NCBI GenBank assembly: GCA_029962745.1
Contig: CM057152.1
Span: 25,338,766 to 25,402,765 of the forward strand
From: Echinometra lucunter
Taxonomy: Eukaryota; Echinodermata; Echinoidea; Camarodonta; Echinometridae
Reading direction: 5' to 3'
DNA length: 64,000 bases
The position numbers and the translations under genes were made by a program. Of the stretch, positions 49,734 through 59,682 are shown piece after piece (the stretch's first letter is position 1; each line of letters starts with the position of its first letter). The notes beneath the pieces were generated by a model, which had not been told where the DNA came from, searched no databases, and worked only from the letters and a program-made list of their open reading frames with translations.

Positions 49734-50799
49734 CTTATAGGTAATATAGCTGATAGCACAAAATTTAGTCAGAAGGGCACTAACGAACAAGCTCTTGCTT
49801 GCAATTATGAATGTTTATTTTTTAATAATGTCTGTTCATTTTTCATTCATTTCTTTCTTCAAAAATATCTTGTCAAGAGTCATTATTTTGGGTAGCTTTC
49901 ATTCATTTTTCTTCATGATTACGTGAGTGAGCTCCTTCGCTCATAAGTACAGTTACGTCAGGGCTGAAATAGTGCAGGCAAGTAGTTTTCACCCACTTCC
50001 GCATACAGTGCATGTAAATGTATTCCTCGCCTTGGTTGCTTTCATTTATGACAGCAAGAGACGATCGGGTCTGAATAGAAGTACATGTAACTCGGTTTGT
50101 AGGTCGTACTTGATCAAAACGACAATCTGAGGTGAATTCTAGGCATTTTAGCGTAATAAACTGACATCACCATACCTTCATACTTTCAAATGTAAAGATA
50201 AATCGTGATTTTAGCCATAATGGCACATTTGGGGGGATAATTCTTGAGTTGAAGTTATGCTTCCGAATAACTTGGTGGAAATTTTGACATTCGTGTAGAC
50301 CAGAGGCCTAATATCGGGCGTGTATTCGAGAAATTGAAACTTGCAATGTGTCTTCGTTCCGACTCCGAGTGTACATTCGACTTATGTGACAAAATGAAGA
50401 ATATTCTCAACGAAGCCAAGTACATTGTATGGTACTTGCTGAAAAATGAAAATGATCGAGCATGTTCCAGCCTGTAGCAATTGATTTTTTGTCGAAAATT
50501 CTGTGTTGAATGTGAGAAAACTTTTAAAAAACACACTTTACTTTGAAAATTTTTGCTTGCCCGATTCAGGCAATCAGTTTTTGTCTTTGCTCCAAAAACA
50601 CTTGTCCGACTTCGACTTTCACTTGCCCCGGGCAATCGGGCAAGCACTTATGTCGCACCCTGCAAGGTTTCGAGGAAATATGCTTGATCCCGACAACTTC
50701 GTAATATCGAGAGTAGCCTGTACAGTTCCCGTAGAGACATGTAACCTGGACTGACCGTTACATGTATTCTGTGTTTCTCCTTTTGTTTTAATATTGACA

Positions 50800-51690
50800 A
50801 AAACTAGATGAATCCTCGGTCGCGCGGTCGAAATTTATGCCTCCGCAATTGCCAGATCAGAAATATATGGCACATTTATGTTGATTTTTTCATTTTCATG
50901 TATAAAATGACATCTTGACCTTGTGACCCCCAAATCTAATGAGACAATTATGAGACTTCCATATGCATACATGAGCCAAGTTTGGAGATGAACCGTCACA
51001 GAGTTGTTAAGTTATCACAAGAACAAGCAACTGTCATGTATATAATGACCTCTATGACCTTTGACCTTTAACCTTGAGACCCAAAAATCTAATCACATCA
51101 CTATCCCTCCCATATGCATACATGTGCCAAGTATGAAGCTGCTCCGTCAGATTGTTGAGTTATCGCGAGAATGGACCATTTCTATGTACATAATGAACTC
51201 TATGACCTTTGACCTTGTGACCCCAAAATCTAATCAGATCATTGTCCCTTCCATGTGCATACATGAGTCAAGTTTGAAGCCAATCTGTCAAATGGTTCTT
51301 AAGTTATAGCGAGAACGAGCCATTTTTATGTGTATTATTACCTCTATGACCTTGACCTTTGACCTTGACACTCCAAAATCTAATCAGGGGAGCATTTCAT
51401 GAAAGGACTTGTCGGATGTTTTATCCGACAGTTGCCATAGTAACGATGCTTCTCAGCCAATCAAAATCAAGGAAAGATGTCAGATCTGACAACTTGTCAG
51501 ACAACAAATGTTGATGAAACGCTCCCCAGATAATTGTCCCTCCCATATGCATACACAAGCCAAGTTTGAAGTTGATCCATCAGACGGTTCTTAAGTTATC
51601 GTGAGAACGAAAACGGGACGGACAGACGACCCGAAAACATAATGCCTCCGGCAACCACCTACGGTGGGCGGAGGCATAAAAATATATGAA
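50800..51690 (+). repeat. GCCTCCGC-ended GACCTTTGACC repeat, complete copy with a MITE inside
   Basis: Starts ACTAGATGAATCCTCGGTCG and AATTTATGCCTCCGC; ends GGGCGGAGGCATAAAAAT. Internal units match 40166-41075 very closely in the first 200 bases. Perfect DR1 motifs lie at 51055-51067, 51203-51215 and 51353-51365. A foldback element sits at 51388-51526. Confidence 0.88.
51388..51526. mobile_element. Foldback MITE, GGGAGCATTTCATGAAA ends, TSD CAG
   Basis: GGGAGC at the left and GCTCCC at the right, with inverted GGACTTGTCGGATG/CATTTGTTGTCTGAC-type arms. The native repeat phrase TAATCAGAT is split, leaving CAG on both sides (51385-51387 and 51527-51529), a clear 3-bp target duplication. The centre has CAGCCAATCAAAATC, the same motif (in complement) as in 13647-13785. 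Confidence 0.88.
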
Positions 51691-51737
51691 AGTTATCCTG
51701 TGCTTGAATATAAAATGAAGTAGACAGATATACTTAC

Positions 51738-52326
51738 ATCTTCCGTTGAATCTCCTTACAGGATTCTCGTCACTTCCCAATCCACTTTCTTCTTCCTCAC
51801 TTTCAGTAGAACCATCAATGTCATCATCTTCTTCACCTAATAAGTGAGTATATTTTCCTACAGATGTATTGGCTTTAAGTTTTCTTTTCTGCGGGAATGT
51901 GTTATCAATACTTTGGTTCATCTTTCTACAACTAATTAATCTTGCTTTTCTTCTTTTAAATGCTAAGAGAAGTTCTCGCCCACTCCTTCTTCTCGTCTGT
52001 TTTTCATTCTGCGGAGTCCTCCTTGAATCCGGTTTTCTTGAACTTTGAACTTCTTTGTTATCTTCTTTTGGTACATCACTGACTGTGTCTCCATCCTCAT
52101 TTTCATCACATTCTTCTAGTTCATAAAACTTCTTCAGATTCTCTCTAGAAGTCTGGTTTTCAGGGCGACCTCGCTTGTCCACTGAATATTTCAGTTTGAA
52201 GAGTTTATCAGTGAACATGCCTTGAAAACGCTTATCGATCTTGACCTTTCGCTCTTGCTTGGGAATCTGGCGAAAGCGAGGGTCTTTTACAACAGCTGCA
52301 AATCGAGAGTCATTGTTGAAATCCAT
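51738..52326 (-). CDS. ESF1: ESF1 N-terminal coding exon
   Basis: On the minus strand the ATG at 52326 begins a peptide with the ESF1 family N-terminus: DSRFAAVVKDPRF, KVKIDKRFQGMF, FKLKYSVDKRGRP, then LKKFYELEE. After this conserved block (first about 70 residues) it becomes acidic and lysine/arginine-rich, with GEEDDDIDGSTESEEEESG near the end. The exon starts at 52391 after acceptor TTTTTGCAG, so 65 bases are 5' untranslated. The donor AGAT|GTAAGT at 51738 leaves phase 1, matching the exon at 20598. The open frame reading on to 51580 runs into the intron and is not coding. ESF1 acts in the nucleolus in early pre-rRNA cleavage for the small subunit. Confidence 0.93.
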
Positions 52327-52391
52327 GGTCCAGTTCTTCTCATTGGCAGAGGGCTTAAATGAGACAGTAAAAGTTTGTGTATCCTTCGTAC

Positions 52392-53439
52392 CTGCAAAAA
52401 CAATGTTTCATATAAAAGATGAGTATTACTTACACAAGAAAAAGGAGCTTTAAAGAATAGCATCGACACTGCTTGTGGCGCTGTGCCCAGTGTGCAGGTG
52501 TGGCCATTTTTGTGAAAGAAGTACACACCTTGATTATACTTTCTCTTTTCTTTTGCTTTTGTGTCAAAGTTTTGGGGGTTTTTTTGTTTAATATTAAAGT
52601 TCCTTTCTTATGTCTTATAATGGTATATATACATAAAATTGAATATCCAAACAATTTGATTTTTAAAAAATGATTAGTTCTTCAGTTTACAATGAATAGA
52701 ATGGAGTAATAGCATTTCTTCCCACATTTTAAACAACTTTTATAATGAAATCGGCATTGTTTCCTGTTTATATACATATTCCTGAAACAATGATAGGCTA
52801 ACACTTGCTTTTGGATATATGATGCTATGACAGATTTGTACAAGCTTATATCAGTTATCATTTTCGTTGTTTTGTTATTATTTCTTTTAGTTCTTTAATG
52901 GTTTGTCTATATGTGTTTTTTTTTTTGGTTGTTTTGTTTGTACTTGTAACTATAATTTGTGACCCTGCCTCCTGCCAGTAGAGAGGAATGTTTCCTCACC
53001 TTCTGGCAGAGGACCTGGGTATATCTCTCTTTGTCACATCTTTGTTGTTTTATCGAAATAAAGATGAATTATATATATTTCATAAAAGGTCCTCTAACGA
53101 TGCAAAAATTCTATTGAACTTAACATTGAAATATCAAACTTTTTTGTAAGGATGTAAAAACATGTTTGTGTTTGACCCTTCTTCCTATTTCATATTACCT
53201 CCTCATCTCACACAACTCAGACTATTGTCAAGATTTTTGGTAGCATTTTTGGTGTTTCAAAGACAGTCTCCCATTTAGGATATGAATTTTCTTCGTTTAC
53301 ATTTGCTACAAGGATTACCTCAGATCAAATTGAAAATAGGCCTGTCTCCACGGGGATGACTTTTAAGAATCAGGACATAAATCAATCAACGGCCATTGAC
53401 TGGCCGCGCTGCCCTCCGAAAAACATTATCATTTCATGG
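52392..53439. other. Inferred first intron of ESF1, non-coding
   Basis: Follows the acceptor at 52391 on the minus strand. No other gene was recognised. AT-rich, with a CCTGCCTCCTGCCAGTAGAG phrase near 52965. The short open frames here have no support. Confidence 0.5.
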
Positions 53440-53566
53440 CCAAAATAGCCTGGAGGCTCTTGGAGAGTAAAAAAAAAAAAAACGCTATTACTTTCCACGG
53501 AGCCTGGCATTTTTTCCTATCTTGCTTACATAGTAGCCATTTGGCCACTTGAAAACATCCCTAGAC
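53440..53566. repeat. Left outer arm of a large inverted repeat
   Basis: The complement of this segment matches 55984-56125 along its length. Shared phrases are GTAGCCATTTGGCCACTT, GGAGAGTAA plus an A-run, and AGCCTGGAGGCTC. Identity looks high (roughly nine in ten by eye, outside the A/T run). Confidence 0.85.
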
Positions 53567-55603
53567 TAGATGAATCCTCGACACCTCGTGGACGAACTTT
53601 ATGCCTCCGCCATTACCAGATCAGAAGTATATGGCACTGCATGTTGATTTATTTTCATTTATACAATGACATCTTTGACCTTGACATCTGACCTTGTGAC
53701 CCCCAAATCTAATAAGACCATTGCCTTTTCCATATGCATACATGAGCCAAGTTTGAAGTTGAACCGTCAGAGTTGTTGATTTATCGCAAGAACAAGAAGT
53801 TTCACGTATATGTCCTATATGACCTTTGACCTTGAGACCCAAAAATCTAATCAGATCACTGTCCTTCCCATATGCATACATGAGCCAAGTTTGAAGTTGA
53901 TCCACCGAATGGTTACTGAGTTATCACAAGAACGAACCATTTCTATAAACAAAACCTTTGACCTTGAGACCCCAAAATCAAATCAGATCATTGTCCCTCC
54001 CATATGCATACATGAGCCAAGTTTGAAGTTGATCTGTCAAATGGTTATTGAGTTATTGCGAGAACGACCCATTTCTATGTACATAATGACCTCTATGACC
54101 TTCAGGGAAAAAAATACACGGGGGCGGCAGGCGAATTCGCCCCAGAAACGCCTGAAAGAGCTCCGGAAATAGGCCGAAAAAATGATTTCGGGGGCGGCGG
54201 AAAATTAAGAAATCGCCCCCGAAAGTTACTGCTGGGAATCAAGCAAGTCCGTTCCCGAACCAATCGCATTTTGCAGGAAAGTTTCAGGCACTGTTGGAAA
54301 GCCCTGATGAAGCACATGGCGCATGTGCTTGATCATGCGTTCTTTCATCAGTTGCATGAACCTCTCCCGCCAATGTGATTACGACTGACAGTCGCATTAA
54401 TTTTGGGAGCAATGATAAGCCAAGCTCTCGGTGAAACTTTTTGGCTCAATCATTCATTAGCTGTGCTACAGCTTTATACAAAACTTAATATATATCTTTT
54501 ATGGTTAGTATTTTCAAATCACGTATAGGGAGACACTCATAAATATTCAAGTTAGATATGAATATTTATGAGCTTCAGATATGAATATCTATTACCTTCA
54601 GATATTGTGAATATTTAGAAGCACCTCCACATACGTGATGGTGCTATAGTTACAACTTTACCTAAAAAATGATATACATCTTTATTGGTTAGTGACTGCA
54701 CAATCAGCTAGGTAGATGCTCATAAATATTCACACCAGATATGAATATTGATGAGCACACCTACATGTACATAGAAATGGTTCATTCTTGAATAATTCTT
54801 CAATAACTCAGTAACCATATGATGGATCAACTTCAAGCTTGGCTCATGTATGCATATGGGAGGGATAATGGTCAATCAAATTTTGGGGTCTCAAGGTCAA
54901 GGGTCAAAGGTCATAGAGGTCATGTAGATAGAAATGTATTGTTGCAATAACTCAATAACCATTTGACAGATTGTTCTTCAAAATTGCCTCATGTATGTAT
55001 ATGGGAGGGACAATGTCTGATTGAATTTGGGGAACTCACGGTCAAAGGTCAAAGGTCATAGAGGTCATTTTGTACATAGAAATGGTTCGTTCTTGCGATA
55101 ACTTAGTAACCTTTTGATGGATCAACTTCAAACTTGGCTCATGAATGCATATGGGAAGGACAATGAACTGATTAGATTTTGGGGACTCAAGGTCAAAGGC
55201 CAAAGGGTGATAGAGGTCATTATATACATGAAACTTGTTTGTTCTTGTGATAAATCAACAAATCTCTGACGGTTCAACTTCAAACTAGCCCCCGAAAATA
55301 GTAGCCCCCGAAAAGGGAAAAGTAGCCCCCGAAAGCTGAAAAAGTAGCCCCGAAAAATTGTTAAAAACTCGAAATGGAGCCCCCAAAATAAAAAAATTAT
55401 TTTTTTCACTGATGACCTTTGAGCTTGAGACCCCAAAATCTAATCAGATCATTGTCCCTCCCATATGCATACACGAGCCAAGTTTGAAGTTGATCCGTCA
55501 AACGGTTATCGCGAGAACGTAAACAGGGCGGACGGACAGACGGACGGACCCGAAAACACAATGCCTCCGGCACCCACCTACGGTGGGCGGAGGCATAAAA
55601 ATC
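53567..55603 (+). repeat. GCCTCCGC-ended GACCTTTGACC repeat inserted in an inverted-repeat arm
   Basis: Begins ACTAGATGAATCCTCGAC and TTTATGCCTCCGCC; ends GGGCGGAGGCATAAAAAT. It separates the left outer arm (53440-53566) from the inner arm (55599-55683), which are adjacent in the right-hand arm. It therefore inserted after the inverted repeat formed. It is itself split by the transposon at 54103-55409. DR1 sites are at 53820-53832 and 55046-55058 (the latter reversed, inside the nested element). Confidence 0.85.
54103..55409. mobile_element. DNA transposon with GCCCCCGAAA end words, 8-bp TSD ATGACCTT
   Basis: ATGACCTT flanks on both sides (left at 54095-54102, right at 55410-55417). Ends are CAGGGAAAAAAATACACGGG and, inward from the right, CAGTGAAAAAAATAATTTTT. 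Inside both ends are inverted words GGGGGCGGC, CGCCCCCGAAA, TAGCCCCCGAAA. The interior contains several units of the GACCTTTGACC repeat in the opposite orientation to the copy it landed in. No transposase. Same family as 10637-10826, hAT-like by ends and target length. Confidence 0.88.
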
Positions 55604-55731
55604 ACTTTTGCAAGCGCCGATGCTACTGAGGAGCTTGTAACTATAGATAATTCTCATTTACAATCTTCTGCAGTGCCGATTACTAAAATATTTCAGCATC
55701 TAGACCTAGAATTAACAGAAAATTTACTTAC

Positions 55732-55794
55732 CAGGGCCGGTAAAAACTCTCCGGTGTTGATGTTCCTGTTATGCAGATCAAATATGGCGACTTT
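55732..55794 (-). other. ESF1: Candidate ESF1 untranslated first exon
   Basis: Reading on the minus strand from the GC palindrome, CGCCATATTTGATC is followed by a short GC-balanced stretch ending CCGGCCCTG|GTAAGTAAAT, a strong splice donor. The next acceptor in this orientation with a matching gene is at 52391 (ESF1). The start site is not visible; assignment to ESF1 is inference from position and orientation. Confidence 0.45.
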
Positions 55795-55810
55795 CTGGCG
55801 CATGCGCCAG
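55795..55810. promoter_or_regulatory. NRF1-type palindrome, probable ESF1 promoter
   Basis: CTGGCGCATGCGCCAG is a perfect 16-base palindrome containing the NRF1 consensus GCGCATGCGC, common in promoters of housekeeping and ribosome-biogenesis genes. ATGGCGAC (YY1-like) lies 10 bases away at 55785-55792. It is about 3.4 kb upstream of the ESF1 coding exon. Confidence 0.55.
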
Positions 55811-55983
55811 ATAGTCGGTTCACACATAGATGCAATCTATCTTGCAGATGTTTTTACGAAATTTCCCATGCGGATTCACAGGAAATTTCGTAATCGGCAC
55901 TGCAGAAGATTGTAAATGAGAATTATATATAGTTACAAGCTCCTCAGTAAGACAGTAGCATCGGCACTTGCAAAAGTGATTTA

Positions 55984-56125
55984 CTAGGGATGTTTTGAAG
56001 TGGCCAAATGGCTACTATGTTAGCGAGATAGGAAAAATACCAGGCTTTGTGGAGAGTAATAGCGTTATCAATTTTTTTTTTTTTTTTTTTTTTTACTCTC
56101 CAGGAGCCTCCAGGCTAGGCCAAAA
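55984..56125. repeat. Right outer arm of the large inverted repeat
   Basis: Starts CTAGGGATGTTTTGAAGTGG directly after the inner arm; matches the complement of 53440-53566. Contains a T-run (about 56071-56092) where the left arm has an A-run. Confidence 0.85.
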
Positions 56126-56129
56126 AGGC

Positions 56130-58440
56130 TGTGCCCTTTTTTTCAAGCTGGCCGTCGTGCCCTTTTCCGTAATTCATAAGATGCCCTACTTCGGGCTGCA
56201 AAATTAACCATTTCCGAGGCTGGTAGGCTATAGAGTGTAAAACCAAGGTCTACTAACTACTTTTTTAATCAAAAACGTGCCTTCAATATCCCATCCCAGC
56301 AAGCTAGCAAGCTCCTGTCTCACGTAAGAATTGTTTCATCTCGATATGACAAGTCTTAAATCCGCGCACACACCTAAGACATACTGTACAGCAGTTTTAA
56401 TTTCGCGTGCGCGCTTTGGCAGCATAGATAGCTGCTATCGATACCTATTATTTCTTGATTAAATTTTTTGTTAGTTTCCGGTCATCAAAGCTTGCCAATT
56501 TCTGATATAATTTATCTCTTGTGTTTTTCTGTACACTTTTTCTGCCATATTTTACTTATTGTTTGGGAAGGTTTGTAATTTATTTTATGTTATGGATGCT
56601 TAGTTCGTGATTATAATGTTTTCTGGGAAAATCTTCTGCGTTTTGTTGACTTCAGCGAATCAATCACGCAACCTAGTGCTTAGTGGTCATTACAGCTCTT
56701 GCTCCTCTGTCCCCAAAAAATTCATTGGTAGAACACTACTTTCCACTACATTCACCGATACCTTTAACTGTTACAAATTAACTTAATATTCAAATTATTA
56801 GTGTTCCATGCACATCACATGATCATGACGATGCACATGCACACCATCTTGGAAGGAGGGTCGAGAGATAGAGAAGGGTTGAATGAATGCATGTGATTGC
56901 TCTTAATTGTTGTAGTTGTTGTTGTTATTGGTTTTGTGGCGATTTTTCCATCGGTGAATTGGATGATTTTCGCTTGAATGTTAATGGGTGTTAAATCATG
57001 CTGTGAGCTGTGACATGTGTGGATTGATACAACCACTCATCCTGTGTACTCGGTCAATGAATTGACCTCGTCCCGAAAATGTGACAAGTCTGTACCGAAA
57101 CTACATAGCCAGCCACAGCGTAGGACCCCAATTAAATCCTCGTAAACTCGTAAAAGCTTTTGAATTCGTAACGGCTACCGATCACCTCGCTGAGAGAGGA
57201 TCAATGAATCCTCGAAAATACAACCTCTCGTTTCTCCCTTATTTTGGCACCAAAATTCATAAAAATTTCAGATTACATCAGAAATGATATTATTCTTCAT
57301 TTTCATTTTCTCTGAGAACGGTTGGGTATTTTTTGAAATTCAAGTATTTTTCAGTTCCAGAGGACCGTGGGAAGAGGTGATTATTTTTTCCCGACACAAC
57401 CCTAGGAGAGCATGAATATGCAAACAATTGACAGGTTACTAGACTTCAGTGTCCAGGCTAACTTTCTGTGTATTTTCATGTTTGCGCAATGAGTAGTTTT
57501 CTGTAAATCTGCCTTCAAAATTCACGGTTTTAACATAAAATGACTGTAAACTGTCACTACTGCACATGCACTTTTCCGACTTTTTCTATGAATGAGCTAA
57601 GTCGGGTGCATTACGTCATGCATATCACTAGCATGCACTGCATGCATGTTGCGTGTATATCGACGACCAGCGCAGCACTACTGCAGCCCCCCGCAAGCAG
57701 CAAGCCTTCGATCAATTCGCTGTTTTGCGAGGCCAAAATAATTGTATGCACGTAATTTTCTTTCAGTTTCCTTTCTATAAAATTGTTCATAATCTGTTTA
57801 CCGTGCCATGCTTTGTTCTGTTTTCTGAACTATTTATTTTATCTAGAAGTGCACGGGTCTCGTACGGTTCGCACCATGGATAGTTCAGTTAGCCTCGCAG
57901 TCACACTGCGCAGTATGCAGTGCAAAGGCCGTGCATGAATCGGAGTACGTGGGACTACACGAGATGAATCTTGAAGGGTTCGTGAATGACATTGCCTTGG
58001 ATTTTTTCCCGACATAACCGTTCGCCAGTAAATTTTGAAAAGATATTCGGAGGGGACTTTAGATATATTTTGATTGTTCATATATGCAAGCCTTGATCTT
58101 GGGCAATAACGGAAAATATGAAAAATAATGTAACTTTGCTAAGTAAAAAAAAAAAAAGAAGCATCTCATTTCAGTAATTTTTCATATAATAAAACATGAT
58201 TCTGCTACAAATAATTATCATGATGCATTAGAACTGTAATGTGGTGGTGTTTGGGGCTGTATGACTAGGTAAAGATGACACAAGAGATAATCAATTCAGG
58301 TTACAAATCCAGCACTGCATGGTTGTATTTGGTAGCATGCACAAGTGTGTGTGTGTGTGAACATAGCATGTGTCATAGCATGTAGGATCACATCCAAAGC
58401 AAAGTTTTAGATTTCAAATGGGCGCAAGAAGAACATGTTA
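56130..58440. other. Non-coding stretch, nothing recognised
   Basis: No gene, RNA or transposon end was recognised upstream of the putative ESF1 promoter. Short open frames at 57081 and 57540 lack any motif. A GT run lies near 58340. Confidence 0.5.
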
Positions 58441-58449
58441 TTTACGAAG

Positions 58450-58900
58450 AATTCCCGAGATATCGCGAGCGAAAAATTTGATGTCGTATATCACACCGCT
58501 CTGGACCTGGAAAAGTGTTACAAAAATAACGAGACCCAACTTCGCGCATGCCAATTTTCAAGTGATTAATACAAAATAGAGATCCATGAAAGGTAAGATA
58601 ATTACATTACTAGGAAGGCAAAATGCCTCTGAAAAATTTGATACCACATTTTAATTACAATTTTGATGACTTCGTCTCTCGAAAAGAGGAATTCTAGACC
58701 CATGTCGACAAGTCCAGAATTTGTCAGAACGAACGCAAAACGCTGCCAAATTTGCCGATTTTTCATTCATAATTTCAAAATTCCTTCTCTAATTTCAAAA
58801 GGAAAGTAACTTCCAGGGTAATTTTAGGGTGCTCTTTCCGTTGGTGCTACCAGTTTTTCACAATCTTTTCTAGATTTTGAGATATGGACCTTCGCGAAGT
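58450..58900 (-). repeat. Diverged single copy of the 407-bp repeat family, reverse orientation
   Basis: Contains GAACGAACGCAAAACGCTGC, AAATTTGCCGATTTTTCA and TTTCCGTTGGTGCTACCA, complements of phrases in each unit of 43201-44417. The left part matches 48440-48600. Confidence 0.7.
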
Positions 58901-58961
58901 TAGATCACTCTGCCATACAAAAAAATTGTAGAGTCTAATCGAGAGATAAAAACCTTCATGA

Positions 58962-59080
58962 CAGGGCTGTCAACACTCACGCATTGAGCGTGAGAGCGTG
59001 AGACTCACGCATTTCACCCATTTCTCACGCTCTCACGCTAATCATGAAATTTCTCACGCACGAATCTGAAATAACTAAAT
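58962..59080 (+). mobile_element. Left end of a transposon with CTCACGC words
   Basis: CAGGGCTGTCAACACTCACG starts here, followed by at least six inverted or direct CTCACGC/GCGTGAG words within 90 bases. The layout matches the other word-array elements. No right end or target duplication was found; the element may be truncated or run into the gap. Confidence 0.6.
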
Positions 59081-59682
59081 ATAATAATTAAAAAAACGAT
59101 AGATTTCAAAAAAATGGGAACCAACTCAAGAATTTAGGAAGCACTGAAAAACTTGTGAAAGTTTTCCTGCCTTTTGTCGAAAACTCTCGATCTCATTTCG
59201 AGCGCTTGCGTATGTAAGATAGAGATTAATTTATAGGATCTCTATGGTAAGATCTGATCCACGCCTACCGGGCTAGGCTATATTTATATGCATCGATACC
59301 CTGACATGACCGTATACGCACAACACATGAATTCTTTATGTTTATACGGAACACTTTCAGCCATAATGACAATGAAGATGGCAACAGAAGAGGCTTGATA
59401 CAATAAATTCTCTGTTTGGATGCTTGCTTGTTGCATCTTCCCATCATCTGCACCCAAGAGTACCTACATCCAAAACCTGGGCCAAACAGAGAAGGGAACC
59501 AAATAAAGCCATGGTTGGCATTTTTCAACAAGTGGGTATTCCGTGTTTATCATTTTCTTTGCATGTAAAATTGTATAATTTTCTCTCTTCATAATGCCTT
59601 TAGGTATAGGCAGTGTATACAGCCACACGCGTGTGTCTTTACCTTACGGCCACACGCGTGTGGTTGTATCCACAGCATCGAC

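Larger units (their letters stand above)
41188..50662. mobile_element. Composite DNA transposon with TTGCCCG end words, 5-bp flanking repeat CAAGG
   Basis: Left end CAGGGTGCGACATAAC; right end read inward CAGGGTGCGACATAAGTGCT. CAAGG flanks at 41183-41187 and 50663-50667 (five bases match; seven or eight would be expected from relatives). CACTTGCCCG and CTTGTCCG words repeat inside both ends. 41330-42838 is the reverse complement of the interior of 17035-18997. At 42838 the copy is broken and resumes at 49425, so about 6.6 kb was inserted. A GCGCCC-type end closes at 49733, then a second partial interior copy (49750-50430) leads to the TTGCCCG right end. No transposase was recognised. Confidence 0.7.
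20599..51737 (-). other. Giant ESF1 intron (about 31 kb), inferred
   Basis: Joins donor GAT|GTAAGT at 51738 to acceptor TTTACCAG at 20598. The donor exon ends in phase 1 and the acceptor exon supplies the two missing bases, so direct splicing keeps the frame. Inside are nested DNA transposons, a plus-strand LINE, satellite-like arrays and GACCTTTGACC repeats. A small intervening exon cannot be excluded. Misassembly cannot be excluded either, although no N gap lies inside. Confidence 0.7.
55599..55982. repeat. Inner inverted repeat enclosing a promoter-like core
   Basis: AAATCACTTTTGCAAGCGCC and onward (55599-55683) is inverted at about 55890-55982 (GGCACTTGCAAAAGTGATTT at its end). Shared inner phrases: GAGGAGCTTGTAACTATA, AATTCTCATTTACAATCTTC, TGCAGTGCCGATTAC. 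The unpaired core, about 55684-55889, holds the NRF1-type palindrome and splice donor. Together with the outer arms this is an inverted repeat with arms of about 220 bases. Confidence 0.85.

Noticed and set aside
51580..51737. C-terminal extension of the ESF1 N-terminal frame
   Set aside because: Lies past a strong GTAAGT donor and enters a repeat; intronic read-through.
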